Source of the DNA: Desulfuromonadales bacterium
Lineage (GTDB): Bacteria; Desulfobacterota; Desulfuromonadia; Desulfuromonadales; UBA2294
Reading direction: 5' to 3'
Assembly: GCA_014859615.1 (NCBI GenBank)
Contig: JACUTX010000045.1
Location: 1 to 15,236, forward strand
DNA: 15,236 nt
Part shown: in pieces, positions 1-6,667 of the stretch
How the letters are laid out: every line of letters starts with the position of its first letter
Position numbering within the stretch: the stretch's first letter is position 1
Position numbers and translations under genes: made by a program
Notes under the pieces: model-generated
Database searches by the model: none
Told to the model about the DNA's origin: nothing
The model's input: the letters and a program-made list of their open reading frames with translations, nothing else

Positions 1-1430
1 GTGGTCGATTTGCCGTCGACGAACTGAACAAGCTCCACACGTCCACCATAACTCTCGACGATTTTTTTACCGACCACCCCGTCGGCGGTATAGTCCCCCC
101 CCTTGACCAGAATATCGGGACGCAGGGCCCTGATCAACTCCAGCGGTGTATCCTCGTCGAAGATCACCACAAAATCGATACAGTTGAGGGCGGCGAGGAT
201 ATGAGCCCGCTCCTCTTCGCCGAGGAGGGGGCGCTTCGGCCCCTTGAGACGCCGGATTGAAGCGTCAGAGTTGAGCCCGAGGATCAGAAGGTCGCCCAAG
301 CGACGGGCCTTCTGCAGGTATTTGACGTGACCGACGTGCAGCAGGTCGAAGCAACCATTGGTGAAGACGATAGTCTTCCCCTTCTGGCGCTCGGATTCGA
401 GGATAGGTTGCAGACCCTCACAGCTGCGTATTTTCTGCTCCCCCTCGGGATGCTGGCCGGCGGCGGCGACACGCAATTCGTCGGCGGTCACCGTTGATGT
501 GCCGACCTTGCCAACGACGACCCCTGCCGCGAGATTGGCCAGATGGGCTGATTCCTGCAGAGTCAACCCGGTCCCTAAACCAAGGCCTAAAAGAGCCAGG
601 ACCGTATCGCCAGCCCCGGAGACGTCGAAGACTTCCCGGGCTTCGGTGGGGAGGTGCACCTCACTGCCGTCCCTGAAAAAGAGGTTCATCCCCTCTTCGC
701 TGCGGGTCAGAACCAGAGCCTCGAGATCGAGATCGTCGCACAGGCGCCGCCCGGCGCGTGTCAGACTCTCGCCATCGACGATGGATGTCTTTGAAGCGAC
801 CTGAGCCTCCTTGCGGTTGGGGGTGAGGAGGGTCGCCCCCCGGTACTTGCCATAATCGGTCCCCTTGGGATCGACTACAACCGGAATCGCCAGGTCTCTT
901 CCTGTCTTTATAATCTGCTGCAAACCCCCTTCGGTCAGCACCCCTTTGAGGTAGTCTGAAACCAGAATCACCTGAAACCCGGCCGCCACACTCCGGACGT
1001 AGGTTCCCAGCTTCCCCTCCTGTTCCGTTGTTATCGGGGTACGACTCTCCCGGTCAATGCGCAACATCTGCTGGTTGCTGGCCAGGATCCTGGTCTTACG
1101 ACCGGTGGTCCGCTCAGGAGCCAGGAAGACGCCGTCGATGCCGACACCCTTGGCGGCAAGCATCCGGCGCAGCAGCTGGCCGTCGGCATCGTCGCCGAGA
1201 AAACTCGCCATGTGCACTTCGCACCCCAGGGTCACCAGATTATTAATGACGTTGCCAGCCCCCCCAAGACGCATGTCCTCACGAGCGATATCGACCACCT
1301 GCACCGGGGCCTCGGGAGAAATCCGATCAGCCTTCCCCCACAGATACTCGTCGAGCATCAGGTCGCCGATCACCAACGCCCTGATGGAGCCCAGTCGGGC
1401 CAGCCAGTTTTCCAAATCAACACGATCCAT
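1..1430 (-). CDS. hldE: Bifunctional heptose 7-phosphate kinase / heptose 1-phosphate adenylyltransferase HldE (3' end cut off)
   Basis: HldE phosphorylates D-glycero-D-manno-heptose 7-phosphate at C1 and later adenylylates the heptose 1-phosphate, giving ADP-heptose for the LPS inner core (cytoplasm). Visible are 476 codons. Residues about 1-320 form a PfkB/ribokinase domain with GDLMLDEY (22-29), GGAGNV (56-61) and the GAGDT anion-hole/base motif (272-276). Residues about 350 onward form a nucleotidyltransferase domain with FTNGCFD and HVGH (365-368). The frame is open to base 1, ending in VDGKSTT, so only about ten C-terminal residues should be missing. Three in-frame starts exist at 1454, 1442 and 1430. 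I chose ATG at 1430 because GGTG lies six bases upstream and the product then begins like known HldE; the others add 4 or 8 residues. A 213-nt gap separates it from the upstream gene, so it may have its own promoter. Identification is very secure; the start is moderately so. Confidence 0.96.
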   Translation of the reverse strand, partial: MDRVDLENWLARLGSIRALVIGDLMLDEYLWGKADRISPEAPVQVVDIAREDMRLGGAGNVINNLVTLGCEVHMASFLGDDADGQLLRRMLAAKGVGIDGVFLAPERTTGRKTRILASNQQMLRIDRESRTPITTEQEGKLGTYVRSVAAGFQVILVSDYLKGVLTEGGLQQIIKTGRDLAIPVVVDPKGTDYGKYRGATLLTPNRKEAQVASKTSIVDGESLTRAGRRLCDDLDLEALVLTRSEEGMNLFFRDGSEVHLPTEAREVFDVSGAGDTVLALLGLGLGTGLTLQESAHLANLAAGVVVGKVGTSTVTADELRVAAAGQHPEGEQKIRSCEGLQPILESERQKGKTIVFTNGCFDLLHVGHVKYLQKARRLGDLLILGLNSDASIRRLKGPKRPLLGEEERAHILAALNCIDFVVIFDEDTPLELIRALRPDILVKGGDYTADGVVGKKIVESYGGRVELVQFVDGKST

Positions 1431-1460
1431 TTTCAGCACCATTCGATAATTCATGAAAAG

Positions 1461-1480
1461 GCAAATCATTTTGGATTTGC
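1461..1480. repeat. Perfect inverted repeat in the hldE leader
   Basis: GCAAATC and GATTTGC form a perfect 7-bp inverted repeat around a 6-base spacer. It ends 30 bases before the chosen hldE start and 6 bases before the earliest possible start (1454). On the minus strand it is followed by CTTTTC, too weak a T-run for a standard terminator. It could be an operator half-site pair, a leader hairpin, or chance in AT-rich DNA. Confidence 0.45.
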
Positions 1481-1555
1481 AATACAAAACACCAGGAAAA
1501 AATCTTCACTTCATATTATGCCCAGAAACATTCTCGGCAAAAAGGTCATTTCAAC

Positions 1556-1592
1556 ACTGAGACGCCGAGATGGAGAGGACGGAGAGAAGATC
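1556..1592. repeat. Purine-rich degenerate short-unit repeat, possible dispersed repeat remnant
   Basis: On the plus strand this stretch is made of degenerate GAGA/CGGAGA-like units (for example GAGACGCCGAGATGGAGAGG, then GACGGAGAGAAGATC). The style matches the dispersed 'ACGGAGA' intergenic repeats I recall from many bacterial genomes, whose chance translations read like EDGEK or HREHR. Whether it recurs elsewhere in this genome cannot be seen from the window. It is not coding on the minus strand and lies wholly within the gap before hldE. Confidence 0.35.
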
Positions 1593-1643
1593 TTTTTAGA
1601 GCATCGATACTTTTTTGTCGGGCGCTCTGTGTTTCTCTCGTTC

Positions 1644-2633
1644 TCAGGGCTTTTTCGTTGATCCCTTTATTTTGCTGTCGGAGGCCGCCAGACGGTCAAG
1701 AACCGCCAGGCCAAAGAGCGGAACGTTGATTTCATGGTGGCCGGTGATGGTGTAGCCGCGTCCGCTACCGGAAGTGGGGCGCTTGACCACGTTCTGCAGC
1801 GGACGGTAGTGCTGAATCATGTCGAAATTGGCAGTCGAGAAGTTCTCAACATGGTGCCCCAGATTCTGGGCGATAGACAGGGCCTTAAGAAAGACCTCGG
1901 GGAGAATGACCGCCGAGCCAACGTTGAGCCAGACGCCGCCATCGCCGAGATCGGCCACCACCGATGCCAGGAGACGAAAATCGCGGAAAGACATCTCACC
2001 GGTCACCGCGCCGTCGGCCTCGGCGTGCTGATGAATGATGTCGGTGCCGAGAGCAACGTGGACCGTCACCGGGATTTCCTTTTCAACACAGGCCGCGAGC
2101 AGGCTGTATTCGGCATAAGGGTGTTTGCCGGAGATGATCGCTTCTCCTATTGCCTGCCCAAAGCCGATTCCACGGCCCAGGGCCTCCTTCAGGGCCCGGT
2201 TCATGCCGCCCCCTGTCTCCTCGGAAAAGCCGAAATCCCCAGAATGGAGGACGGCGCCAACATCCTCAGAGGTCGCGCCGATCAGCGATACTTCGAAATC
2301 GTGAATGGCACCGGAACCGTTCATTGCCACGGCGCTGATCACCCCGGCGTCGATCAGGCTCTTGAGGACCGGCTGCAGACCGCACTTGATGACATGCCCC
2401 CCCATGGCCAGGATCACCGGCCGCCCCTTTTCATGGGCAGCAACAACGGCATCGACCACTCCGCGCAGGCTGTCAGCCCCAAGAACATGCGGCAGGCCAG
2501 CAACGAAATCATCAAAAGAGATTCCGGCCTTCAAGGGGGCGGCGAAATGATCGCGAACGTTGACTTTGTTGTCACGGGTAGCGATGGAGTAGGTCTTGAT
2601 CGCGGAGAGATCGATCGGTTGGTACTTTTTCAT
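1644..2633 (-). CDS. Deoxyhypusine-synthase-like protein of unknown function in the heptose operon
   Basis: A 329-residue protein that I align from memory to the deoxyhypusine synthase (DHS) fold. IPVTVHVALGTDIIHQH matches the DHS segment with IPVF-PALTDGS, GGVWLNVGSAVILPEV matches the segment with GMIILGGGVVKHH, and QHYRP matches SGARP. In eukaryotic DHS, that last segment is followed by SWGK, whose lysine forms the enzyme-substrate intermediate. Here the region reads QNVVKRPTSGSGRG, so a lysine is near but the motif is not conserved. Bacteria generally lack hypusinated eIF5A, and the gene sits between gmhA (15-nt gap) and hldE, so a role in sugar or nucleotide chemistry or in polyamine-like NAD-dependent chemistry is possible. 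ATG at 2633 follows a GGGAACG sequence. No signal peptide or membrane segment is seen; it should be cytoplasmic. Fold assignment is fairly likely; function is unknown. Confidence 0.75.
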   Translation of the reverse strand: MKKYQPIDLSAIKTYSIATRDNKVNVRDHFAAPLKAGISFDDFVAGLPHVLGADSLRGVVDAVVAAHEKGRPVILAMGGHVIKCGLQPVLKSLIDAGVISAVAMNGSGAIHDFEVSLIGATSEDVGAVLHSGDFGFSEETGGGMNRALKEALGRGIGFGQAIGEAIISGKHPYAEYSLLAACVEKEIPVTVHVALGTDIIHQHAEADGAVTGEMSFRDFRLLASVVADLGDGGVWLNVGSAVILPEVFLKALSIAQNLGHHVENFSTANFDMIQHYRPLQNVVKRPTSGSGRGYTITGHHEINVPLFGLAVLDRLAASDSKIKGSTKKP

Positions 2634-2648
2634 GGCGTCGTTCCCGTT

Positions 2649-3236
2649 TCAGGCCGGATTTGCGGGGAAAAGGGCATTCTCCAGCAAATCGCAGAGAATA
2701 TGGATGATGGTCAGGTGGGCTTCCTGGATAAAAGGGGTCTCCTGGGCCTCCACAGTCAAGGGGACATCGACGAGTCCGGCGATGTCGCCGCCGTCGCGGC
2801 CGAGGAGAGCAATGGTGGTGCAGCCGATGCCGTTGGCCGCAGTCAGAGCCTGAAAAACATTATTGGAACGGCCACTGGTGGAAATCCCGAGAACGATGTC
2901 CCCCGGAACAGCCAGGGCTTCAACCTGGCGGCGGAAGATCTGGTCAAAACCAAAATCGTTGCCGACGGCAGTTAAAATAGAAGTGTCAGTGGTCAAGGCG
3001 ATCGCCGGCAGGGGGCGGCGCTCGCGGAGAAAACGCCCGACCAGTTCGGCAGCCAGGTGTTGGGCGTCGGCGGCGGAGCCGCCGTTTCCCATCACCAGTA
3101 ATTTATTTCCCCGTCCCAGTGCGGCAGATATCAGCGTCGCACTGCGCTCGATCTCCTCCGCAAGTTCACTGGAAACACATTGAACGACCCGGATATGTCC
3201 GGCACAATGATTCTGAATTATTTGACAGATATTCAT
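2649..3236 (-). CDS. gmhA: Sedoheptulose 7-phosphate isomerase GmhA
   Basis: GmhA converts sedoheptulose 7-phosphate to D-glycero-D-manno-heptose 7-phosphate, the first step to ADP-heptose. The 195-residue product is a single SIS domain of the usual GmhA length, with GNGGSAADAQH at 50-60 and STSGRS in the phosphate site. H60, E64, Q171 and H179 fall one position before the zinc and catalytic residues H61, E65, Q172 and H180 described for GmhA, so the active site looks intact. ATG at 3236 is preferred over ATG at 3248: GAGAGG abuts 3248 with no spacer but lies 12 bases before 3236, and the shorter form aligns with typical GmhA N-termini. A TATAAT lies just upstream, so this may be the first gene of a gmhA-DHS-like-hldE unit. 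The phosphatase GmhB and epimerase HldD are not in the window. Confidence 0.93.
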   Translation of the reverse strand: MNICQIIQNHCAGHIRVVQCVSSELAEEIERSATLISAALGRGNKLLVMGNGGSAADAQHLAAELVGRFLRERRPLPAIALTTDTSILTAVGNDFGFDQIFRRQVEALAVPGDIVLGISTSGRSNNVFQALTAANGIGCTTIALLGRDGGDIAGLVDVPLTVEAQETPFIQEAHLTIIHILCDLLENALFPANPA

Positions 3237-3258
3237 GAAAATCAGCATCCTCTCGGAA

Positions 3259-3264
3259 ATTATA
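3259..3264 (-). promoter_or_regulatory. Candidate -10 box (TATAAT) for gmhA
   Basis: Minus strand reads TATAATTTCCGAGAGG just before gmhA. The -10 box is perfect, but the 17-base-upstream hexamer is a poor -35 (TTTCAT is available only at a spacing near 20). Initiation here would give a leader of roughly 15 bases including GAGAGG. The 135-nt gap after the preceding glycosyltransferase supports a transcription start in this area. Confidence 0.3.
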
Positions 3265-3383
3265 GATTCGCGCAGTAAACTTCGATGAAACGTTGAGACC
3301 CTGTTAAGGGGAATCGCCCTGTGATAATCGAGGAGGCACTTCGCATGAACGGTTTTGCCACTTCCCGGCCCTTCAGTTTCTGT

Positions 3384-4388
3384 TCAGCAGGGGAACTCCA
3401 GCACACCCCCGGACCGGGTCAGAGCAGCCAACCGCCCTTGCAACAATTTGTCCGGCAAGACCCCCTCCAGGAGCGCAACGCAGCGGTGGTGATAGGAGTG
3501 CTCTTTAAACACCCGACGACGGGCCCGAAGTGCCATGGCCGAAGCGGTAACGGGATCGCTCAATAGTCGAACCAACTGTTCCTGTAATTCTTCCACCTCG
3601 ACAAATGTCGCAATCTCGTCTCCTGAAATAAAAAACGCTTCCAGCCCGGGACGGTCTTCAATCAACTGAGGAATGCCGTAAGCCGCGCACTCAAAGGTCC
3701 GCATGTTGGTTCCTCGACGCACAACATCGGCGTGAATATTGAGAGAAACCTTGTGGTCCGCATAGATACGCCCCATACGCTCGTTGGCCACCGCCGGCCG
3801 AAAACAGCCGGGATAACGCCAGAACAGGGAATGATGCAGAAAATAATTGCCAATAACCGTAGGTCGAAATCCTCCAGTCAGCAAGGCTGACAAATAACGG
3901 TCCCGTTTCAAATCCCGATTGCCAATAAAACAAACATCCTGTTGTTTGCTCGGCCTCGGGCGAGGAACATGAATTGTCGGTGAAAAACCAAAAGAAACCT
4001 CCCCTCCAAAGCGATTACCAACCACTGCCGCAACCTCTCCAGAATAACCGGAATCGGTGAGGCAGACTCTACCATAAGCGGCAAGCTCTCCCGGCCGGGG
4101 CTTAGGACCATCCGTCAACCAGAGCACTTGACGGGAGCAATTGGGCAGTTCATCGAAAATTGGAAGATGGTTGATGAAGAGAATCACGTCAGCGTCAGCA
4201 ACTGCCAAACGATCTCGCAACCGTCTGTACCAACCCCTGCGATCTCTCAAGAACGCTGCTCGCTCGGTGAGTCGTATAGGCCGAGTGGGCCACCACTCAA
4301 CCTCACCGGGGAAGAGGTCGTCAAGGGCGCGATAGACATAACCGGCCAAACCACCTCTCCATGGCTTTGCAACCAAAAGAATCTTCAC
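3384..4388 (-). CDS. CgeB-like glycosyltransferase (GT-B type)
   Basis: A 334-residue soluble protein starting with GTG (MKILLVAKPWRGG). The C-terminal half carries the pattern of the CgeB/Glyco_trans_1_2 type of GT-B glycosyltransferase: a NMRTFECAAYGIPQLIED segment in which an acidic residue binds the nucleotide sugar, after a SLNIHAD strand-helix. The N-terminal domain ends near FGFSPTIH. The gene overlaps the upstream GT2 gene by four bases (GTGA), with GGGAGA nine bases before the GTG, so the two are probably translated together. It presumably adds a sugar to the LPS core or an attached glycan on the cytoplasmic face of the inner membrane; donor and acceptor cannot be read from the sequence. 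A 135-nt non-coding gap follows it. Confidence 0.82.
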   Translation of the reverse strand: MKILLVAKPWRGGLAGYVYRALDDLFPGEVEWWPTRPIRLTERAAFLRDRRGWYRRLRDRLAVADADVILFINHLPIFDELPNCSRQVLWLTDGPKPRPGELAAYGRVCLTDSGYSGEVAAVVGNRFGGEVSFGFSPTIHVPRPRPSKQQDVCFIGNRDLKRDRYLSALLTGGFRPTVIGNYFLHHSLFWRYPGCFRPAVANERMGRIYADHKVSLNIHADVVRRGTNMRTFECAAYGIPQLIEDRPGLEAFFISGDEIATFVEVEELQEQLVRLLSDPVTASAMALRARRRVFKEHSYHHRCVALLEGVLPDKLLQGRLAALTRSGGVLEFPC

Positions 4389-5326
4389 AACCGAATTTCT
4401 CCCTTTCCGTCCAATATGCGACGAATACGGGCGGCGTAACGAAAATAATCCTCTGCATCCGGCAATACAGCCAGCCCCTTGAGACTGGACAACGCTAGCA
4501 GCGGCAAGCTGCCTGGATCAGAACGACGCGCCCATCGCCAGAGGCGGTGCAGATTCTTTCGCCAGTTTTTGCTGACCACATGCGCCGGCAGGCGGTCCTT
4601 CTCGGTGTTCAAAAATTTCCCAAAACTGATCAACATCGCTTCGAGCATCTCAGCTTGGCGGAGGTGAGTGTTCCCAGCGTGATACCGGTAAAAAGCAAGC
4701 ACCTGCGGTACGCGACCGATCGAATAGTGAGCCGCCAAGCGTAGCCAGCAGTCCCAGTCTTCAAGAAACAGTGACTCATCAAAACCCCCAACAGCCATAA
4801 AAGCATCTCGACGCAGGGCCACTGTTGGATTAGGTATGCGATTAGCAAGGAACAAGTCACGGTAACCATTCTTCGTCGGCCCCGGGGGGGGGCGCGAGCC
4901 CACTGGCCTATCCAAGAGTTGTCCCTCTGCGTCGATAAATCCAGCATCGGAATAGATCAGACCTAAGTCAGGAGTGTTCCATTCCTGAACCATCTGCCAC
5001 TGGATGGCGACCTTGTCGGGAGCCAGCAAATCGTCAGAACCAAGGAGATGCACCCATTGCCCCTGACTGAGCCGGAGGCATTCGTTAGAGGTTGCGCTGA
5101 CCCCGCGATTTGAACGGGAACGAAAGATAACCCTGGCAAAGCGTTCTTCATACTCGTCGATGAAACTACGGATGACATCGGCGGTATCGTCTTTTGATCC
5201 ATCATCAATGACGATCAGTTCTATATTTTGATATGTCTGGTCTGCAACCGAAACCAGACAATCGCGGATAAACCGTCCGTGGTTGTAAGCAGGGATTGCA
5301 ACACTGATAAGTGGGTTATTTTCCAT
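4385..5326 (-). CDS. Family 2 glycosyltransferase (GT-A type)
   Basis: A 313-residue GT2 enzyme. The N-terminal GT-A domain shows the strand ISVAIPAYNHG (7-17), VIDDGS (39-44) for nucleotide binding, SDD (97-99) as the metal-binding DXD-type motif, and a later FLEDWDCWLR segment holding the ED catalytic-base region. The C-terminal 80 residues are basic (RRLW/RWARR-type) and may contact membrane or acceptor. No membrane helices are evident. The start at 5326 lies eight bases after the stop of a truncated rfbF-like frame and has only a weak ribosome site, so it may depend on translation coming through that remnant. It overlaps the next gene by four bases. The acceptor is unknown; a role in LPS core or O-chain assembly is inferred from the neighbours. 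Confidence 0.86.
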   Translation of the reverse strand: MENNPLISVAIPAYNHGRFIRDCLVSVADQTYQNIELIVIDDGSKDDTADVIRSFIDEYEERFARVIFRSRSNRGVSATSNECLRLSQGQWVHLLGSDDLLAPDKVAIQWQMVQEWNTPDLGLIYSDAGFIDAEGQLLDRPVGSRPPPGPTKNGYRDLFLANRIPNPTVALRRDAFMAVGGFDESLFLEDWDCWLRLAAHYSIGRVPQVLAFYRYHAGNTHLRQAEMLEAMLISFGKFLNTEKDRLPAHVVSKNWRKNLHRLWRWARRSDPGSLPLLALSSLKGLAVLPDAEDYFRYAARIRRILDGKGEIRL

Positions 5327-5334
5327 ATTTCAAA

Positions 5335-5499
5335 TCACAAGAAGCTTTGCAAATCCAATGACAATGCTCGGTTTCGATAAGTTTTCATGATATGCCAGAG
5401 AATCGGCCGTCCACCGATTTCAATCATCGGCTTTGGTTTCAAATGTGATTCCTCACTTATACGTGTGCCGTATCCTCCGGCAAGTATGACAACTTTCAT
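5335..5499 (-). pseudogene. Truncated glucose-1-phosphate cytidylyltransferase (RfbF-like) remnant
   Basis: A 54-codon frame opens with MKVVILAGGYGTRISEE and continues through HLKPKPMIEIGGRPILWHIMKTY. This is the start of an RfbF-type sugar-nucleotidyltransferase, with the G-loop LAGGYGTR at 6-13 and the KPKPM lysine region. After about residue 41 the match stops; the frame runs on as RNRALSLDLQSFL and ends in TGA. Full-length RfbF is about 255 residues, so nearly all of the catalytic domain is missing, and I find no continuation in other frames before the GT2 start eight bases on. It lies 25 bases after the GT4 gene. It is most likely the scar of a deletion or recombination that brought in or removed CDP-sugar genes. 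It may still be translated and couple into GT2. Confidence 0.85.
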
Positions 5500-5524
5500 A
5501 ATGTCATCTTATAAAGAAATCGCT

Positions 5525-6667
5525 TCAATATAATTCTCCACCGATTCGGTTTGCAAGTGTTACATCAGGCCCCTCCTTACAGGATAGTCCCTTATAGACA
5601 CTATAAGTTTTACCAACCATGTTCTCAAGGGTAAAATTATCTTCAACAAACGCCCGCAGCCCGGATAGTCTGTGATCTCGAAGAGAGATGATGCAATCGG
5701 CCAACCCGACAGAATCCCCGGTTTGAAACAAGCGTCCCGTTTCCCCTTCAATGACAATATCGAGCATGCCGCCGTGGGCTGTCGCCACAACCGGGACATT
5801 CATTGCCAGCGCTTCAGCTGCCGAACGGCCAAAACTTTCCGGCTTTTTCGAGCTGGAGACAACCACGTCACTTAGCGAATAGATCTCGGCAACCTTCGCC
5901 TGACTGCCGGTAAAGAGAATGTTCTCTTTCAGACCCAGAGAACTTATCAGCTTTTGCAGTGACTGAAAATAGTTCATTTTATCTTCGTGCACCCCGCCGA
6001 CAATCAATCCTAGAATCTCGGGAAATTCTGTGCGGAGTGAATCAATCGCCCGGATCAATGTCTCATAATCTTTCAACTGGGTAATACGCCCGACTGAAGT
6101 GACGACAAACCGCCCCGCAAGATTATATTCAGCTTTGAACGACTGTTTGAACTCGTCATCGAGGTTATCCGGGTTAAAAGTATCGAGATCGATCCCACGC
6201 GGGATAACATAAATAATATCGTCCGGCACGCCGTAGTGCTGCTGGATATACGTTTTGATCGCCCCGCTGACACAGATCACCCGGTCACCGAAGGTCATCA
6301 CCCGGCTGTAGGGATTGACGCTGTTGAAGCCGTGAACCGTGGTCACAAACTCAATACGTAAGGTTTTGTTGGCAAGCCAGGCGAGCCAGGCCGGAACTCG
6401 ACTGCGGGCGTGAATGATATCCGGGTTAAGTTCCCGCAGGCAGCGGCGTAATTTCAATATCCGAATCGGGGCCGTCAGCAGATTTTTGCTGCAGAGATCA
6501 AGCTGAATATGTTTTCCGCCATCCAAAGCAATCTGCTTGGCCTGTTTGCCGCCGTTGCTGATCACGATACTCTCATGTCCGAGTTTGACCAGTTCACGGC
6601 TCAGTTCGACAACCCCGCGTTCCACCCCACCCTCATTCAATTCCGGCAAAAGCTGAACAATTTTCAT
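5525..6667 (-). CDS. Family 4 glycosyltransferase (GT-B type), LPS core assembly
   Basis: A 380-residue GT4-type enzyme. The N-terminal domain opens with MKIVQLLPELNEGGVERG, the donor/acceptor glycine loop. The C-terminal Rossmann domain has VTSVGRITQLKDYETLI and the ESFGRSAAEALAMNVPVVA segment, which contains the EX7E nucleotide-sugar motif. ATG at 6667 is chosen because it overlaps the ELM1-like stop by four bases (ATGA), has AAAGGG five bases upstream, and starts directly at the first strand; an upstream start at 6715 would add a non-homologous leader. It probably transfers a hexose or heptose to the LPS core at the cytoplasmic face of the inner membrane; the exact sugar cannot be told. 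Confidence 0.88.
   Translation of the reverse strand: MKIVQLLPELNEGGVERGVVELSRELVKLGHESIVISNGGKQAKQIALDGGKHIQLDLCSKNLLTAPIRILKLRRCLRELNPDIIHARSRVPAWLAWLANKTLRIEFVTTVHGFNSVNPYSRVMTFGDRVICVSGAIKTYIQQHYGVPDDIIYVIPRGIDLDTFNPDNLDDEFKQSFKAEYNLAGRFVVTSVGRITQLKDYETLIRAIDSLRTEFPEILGLIVGGVHEDKMNYFQSLQKLISSLGLKENILFTGSQAKVAEIYSLSDVVVSSSKKPESFGRSAAEALAMNVPVVATAHGGMLDIVIEGETGRLFQTGDSVGLADCIISLRDHRLSGLRAFVEDNFTLENMVGKTYSVYKGLSCKEGPDVTLANRIGGELY

Larger units (their letters stand above)
1431..1643. other. Intergenic region upstream of hldE
   Basis: This gap lies between the end of the DHS-like gene and hldE. It holds a purine-rich, repeat-like stretch at about 1556-1592 and a perfect 7-bp palindrome at 1461-1480, both listed separately. 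Read on the minus strand, CATAAT at 1520-1515 resembles a sigma-70 -10 box, but I see no good -35 box 17 bases upstream, so a promoter for hldE is possible and unproven. I see no convincing rho-independent terminator: AGAGC/GCTCT near 1601-1630 pairs over a loop that is too long and lacks a following T-run. No small gene with a good ribosome site is evident. Confidence 0.5.

Noticed and set aside
1601..1630. Possible terminator hairpin AGAGC/GCTCT after the DHS-like gene.
   Set aside because: The stem is only five pairs with a loop of about 20 bases and no following T-run.
1212..1661. Plus-strand 149-codon frame across the start of hldE and the following gap.
   Set aside because: Its first part is antisense to hldE and its second part is the purine-rich repeat-like stretch, whose chance translation (RRDGEDGEK) is typical of such repeats.
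1734..2975. A 413-codon plus-strand open frame antisense to the DHS-like gene and gmhA, longer than either.
   Set aside because: It spans two recognisable minus-strand genes, its protein has no recognisable motif, and high GC makes long antisense frames common. No ribosome site or neighbouring plus-strand gene supports it.
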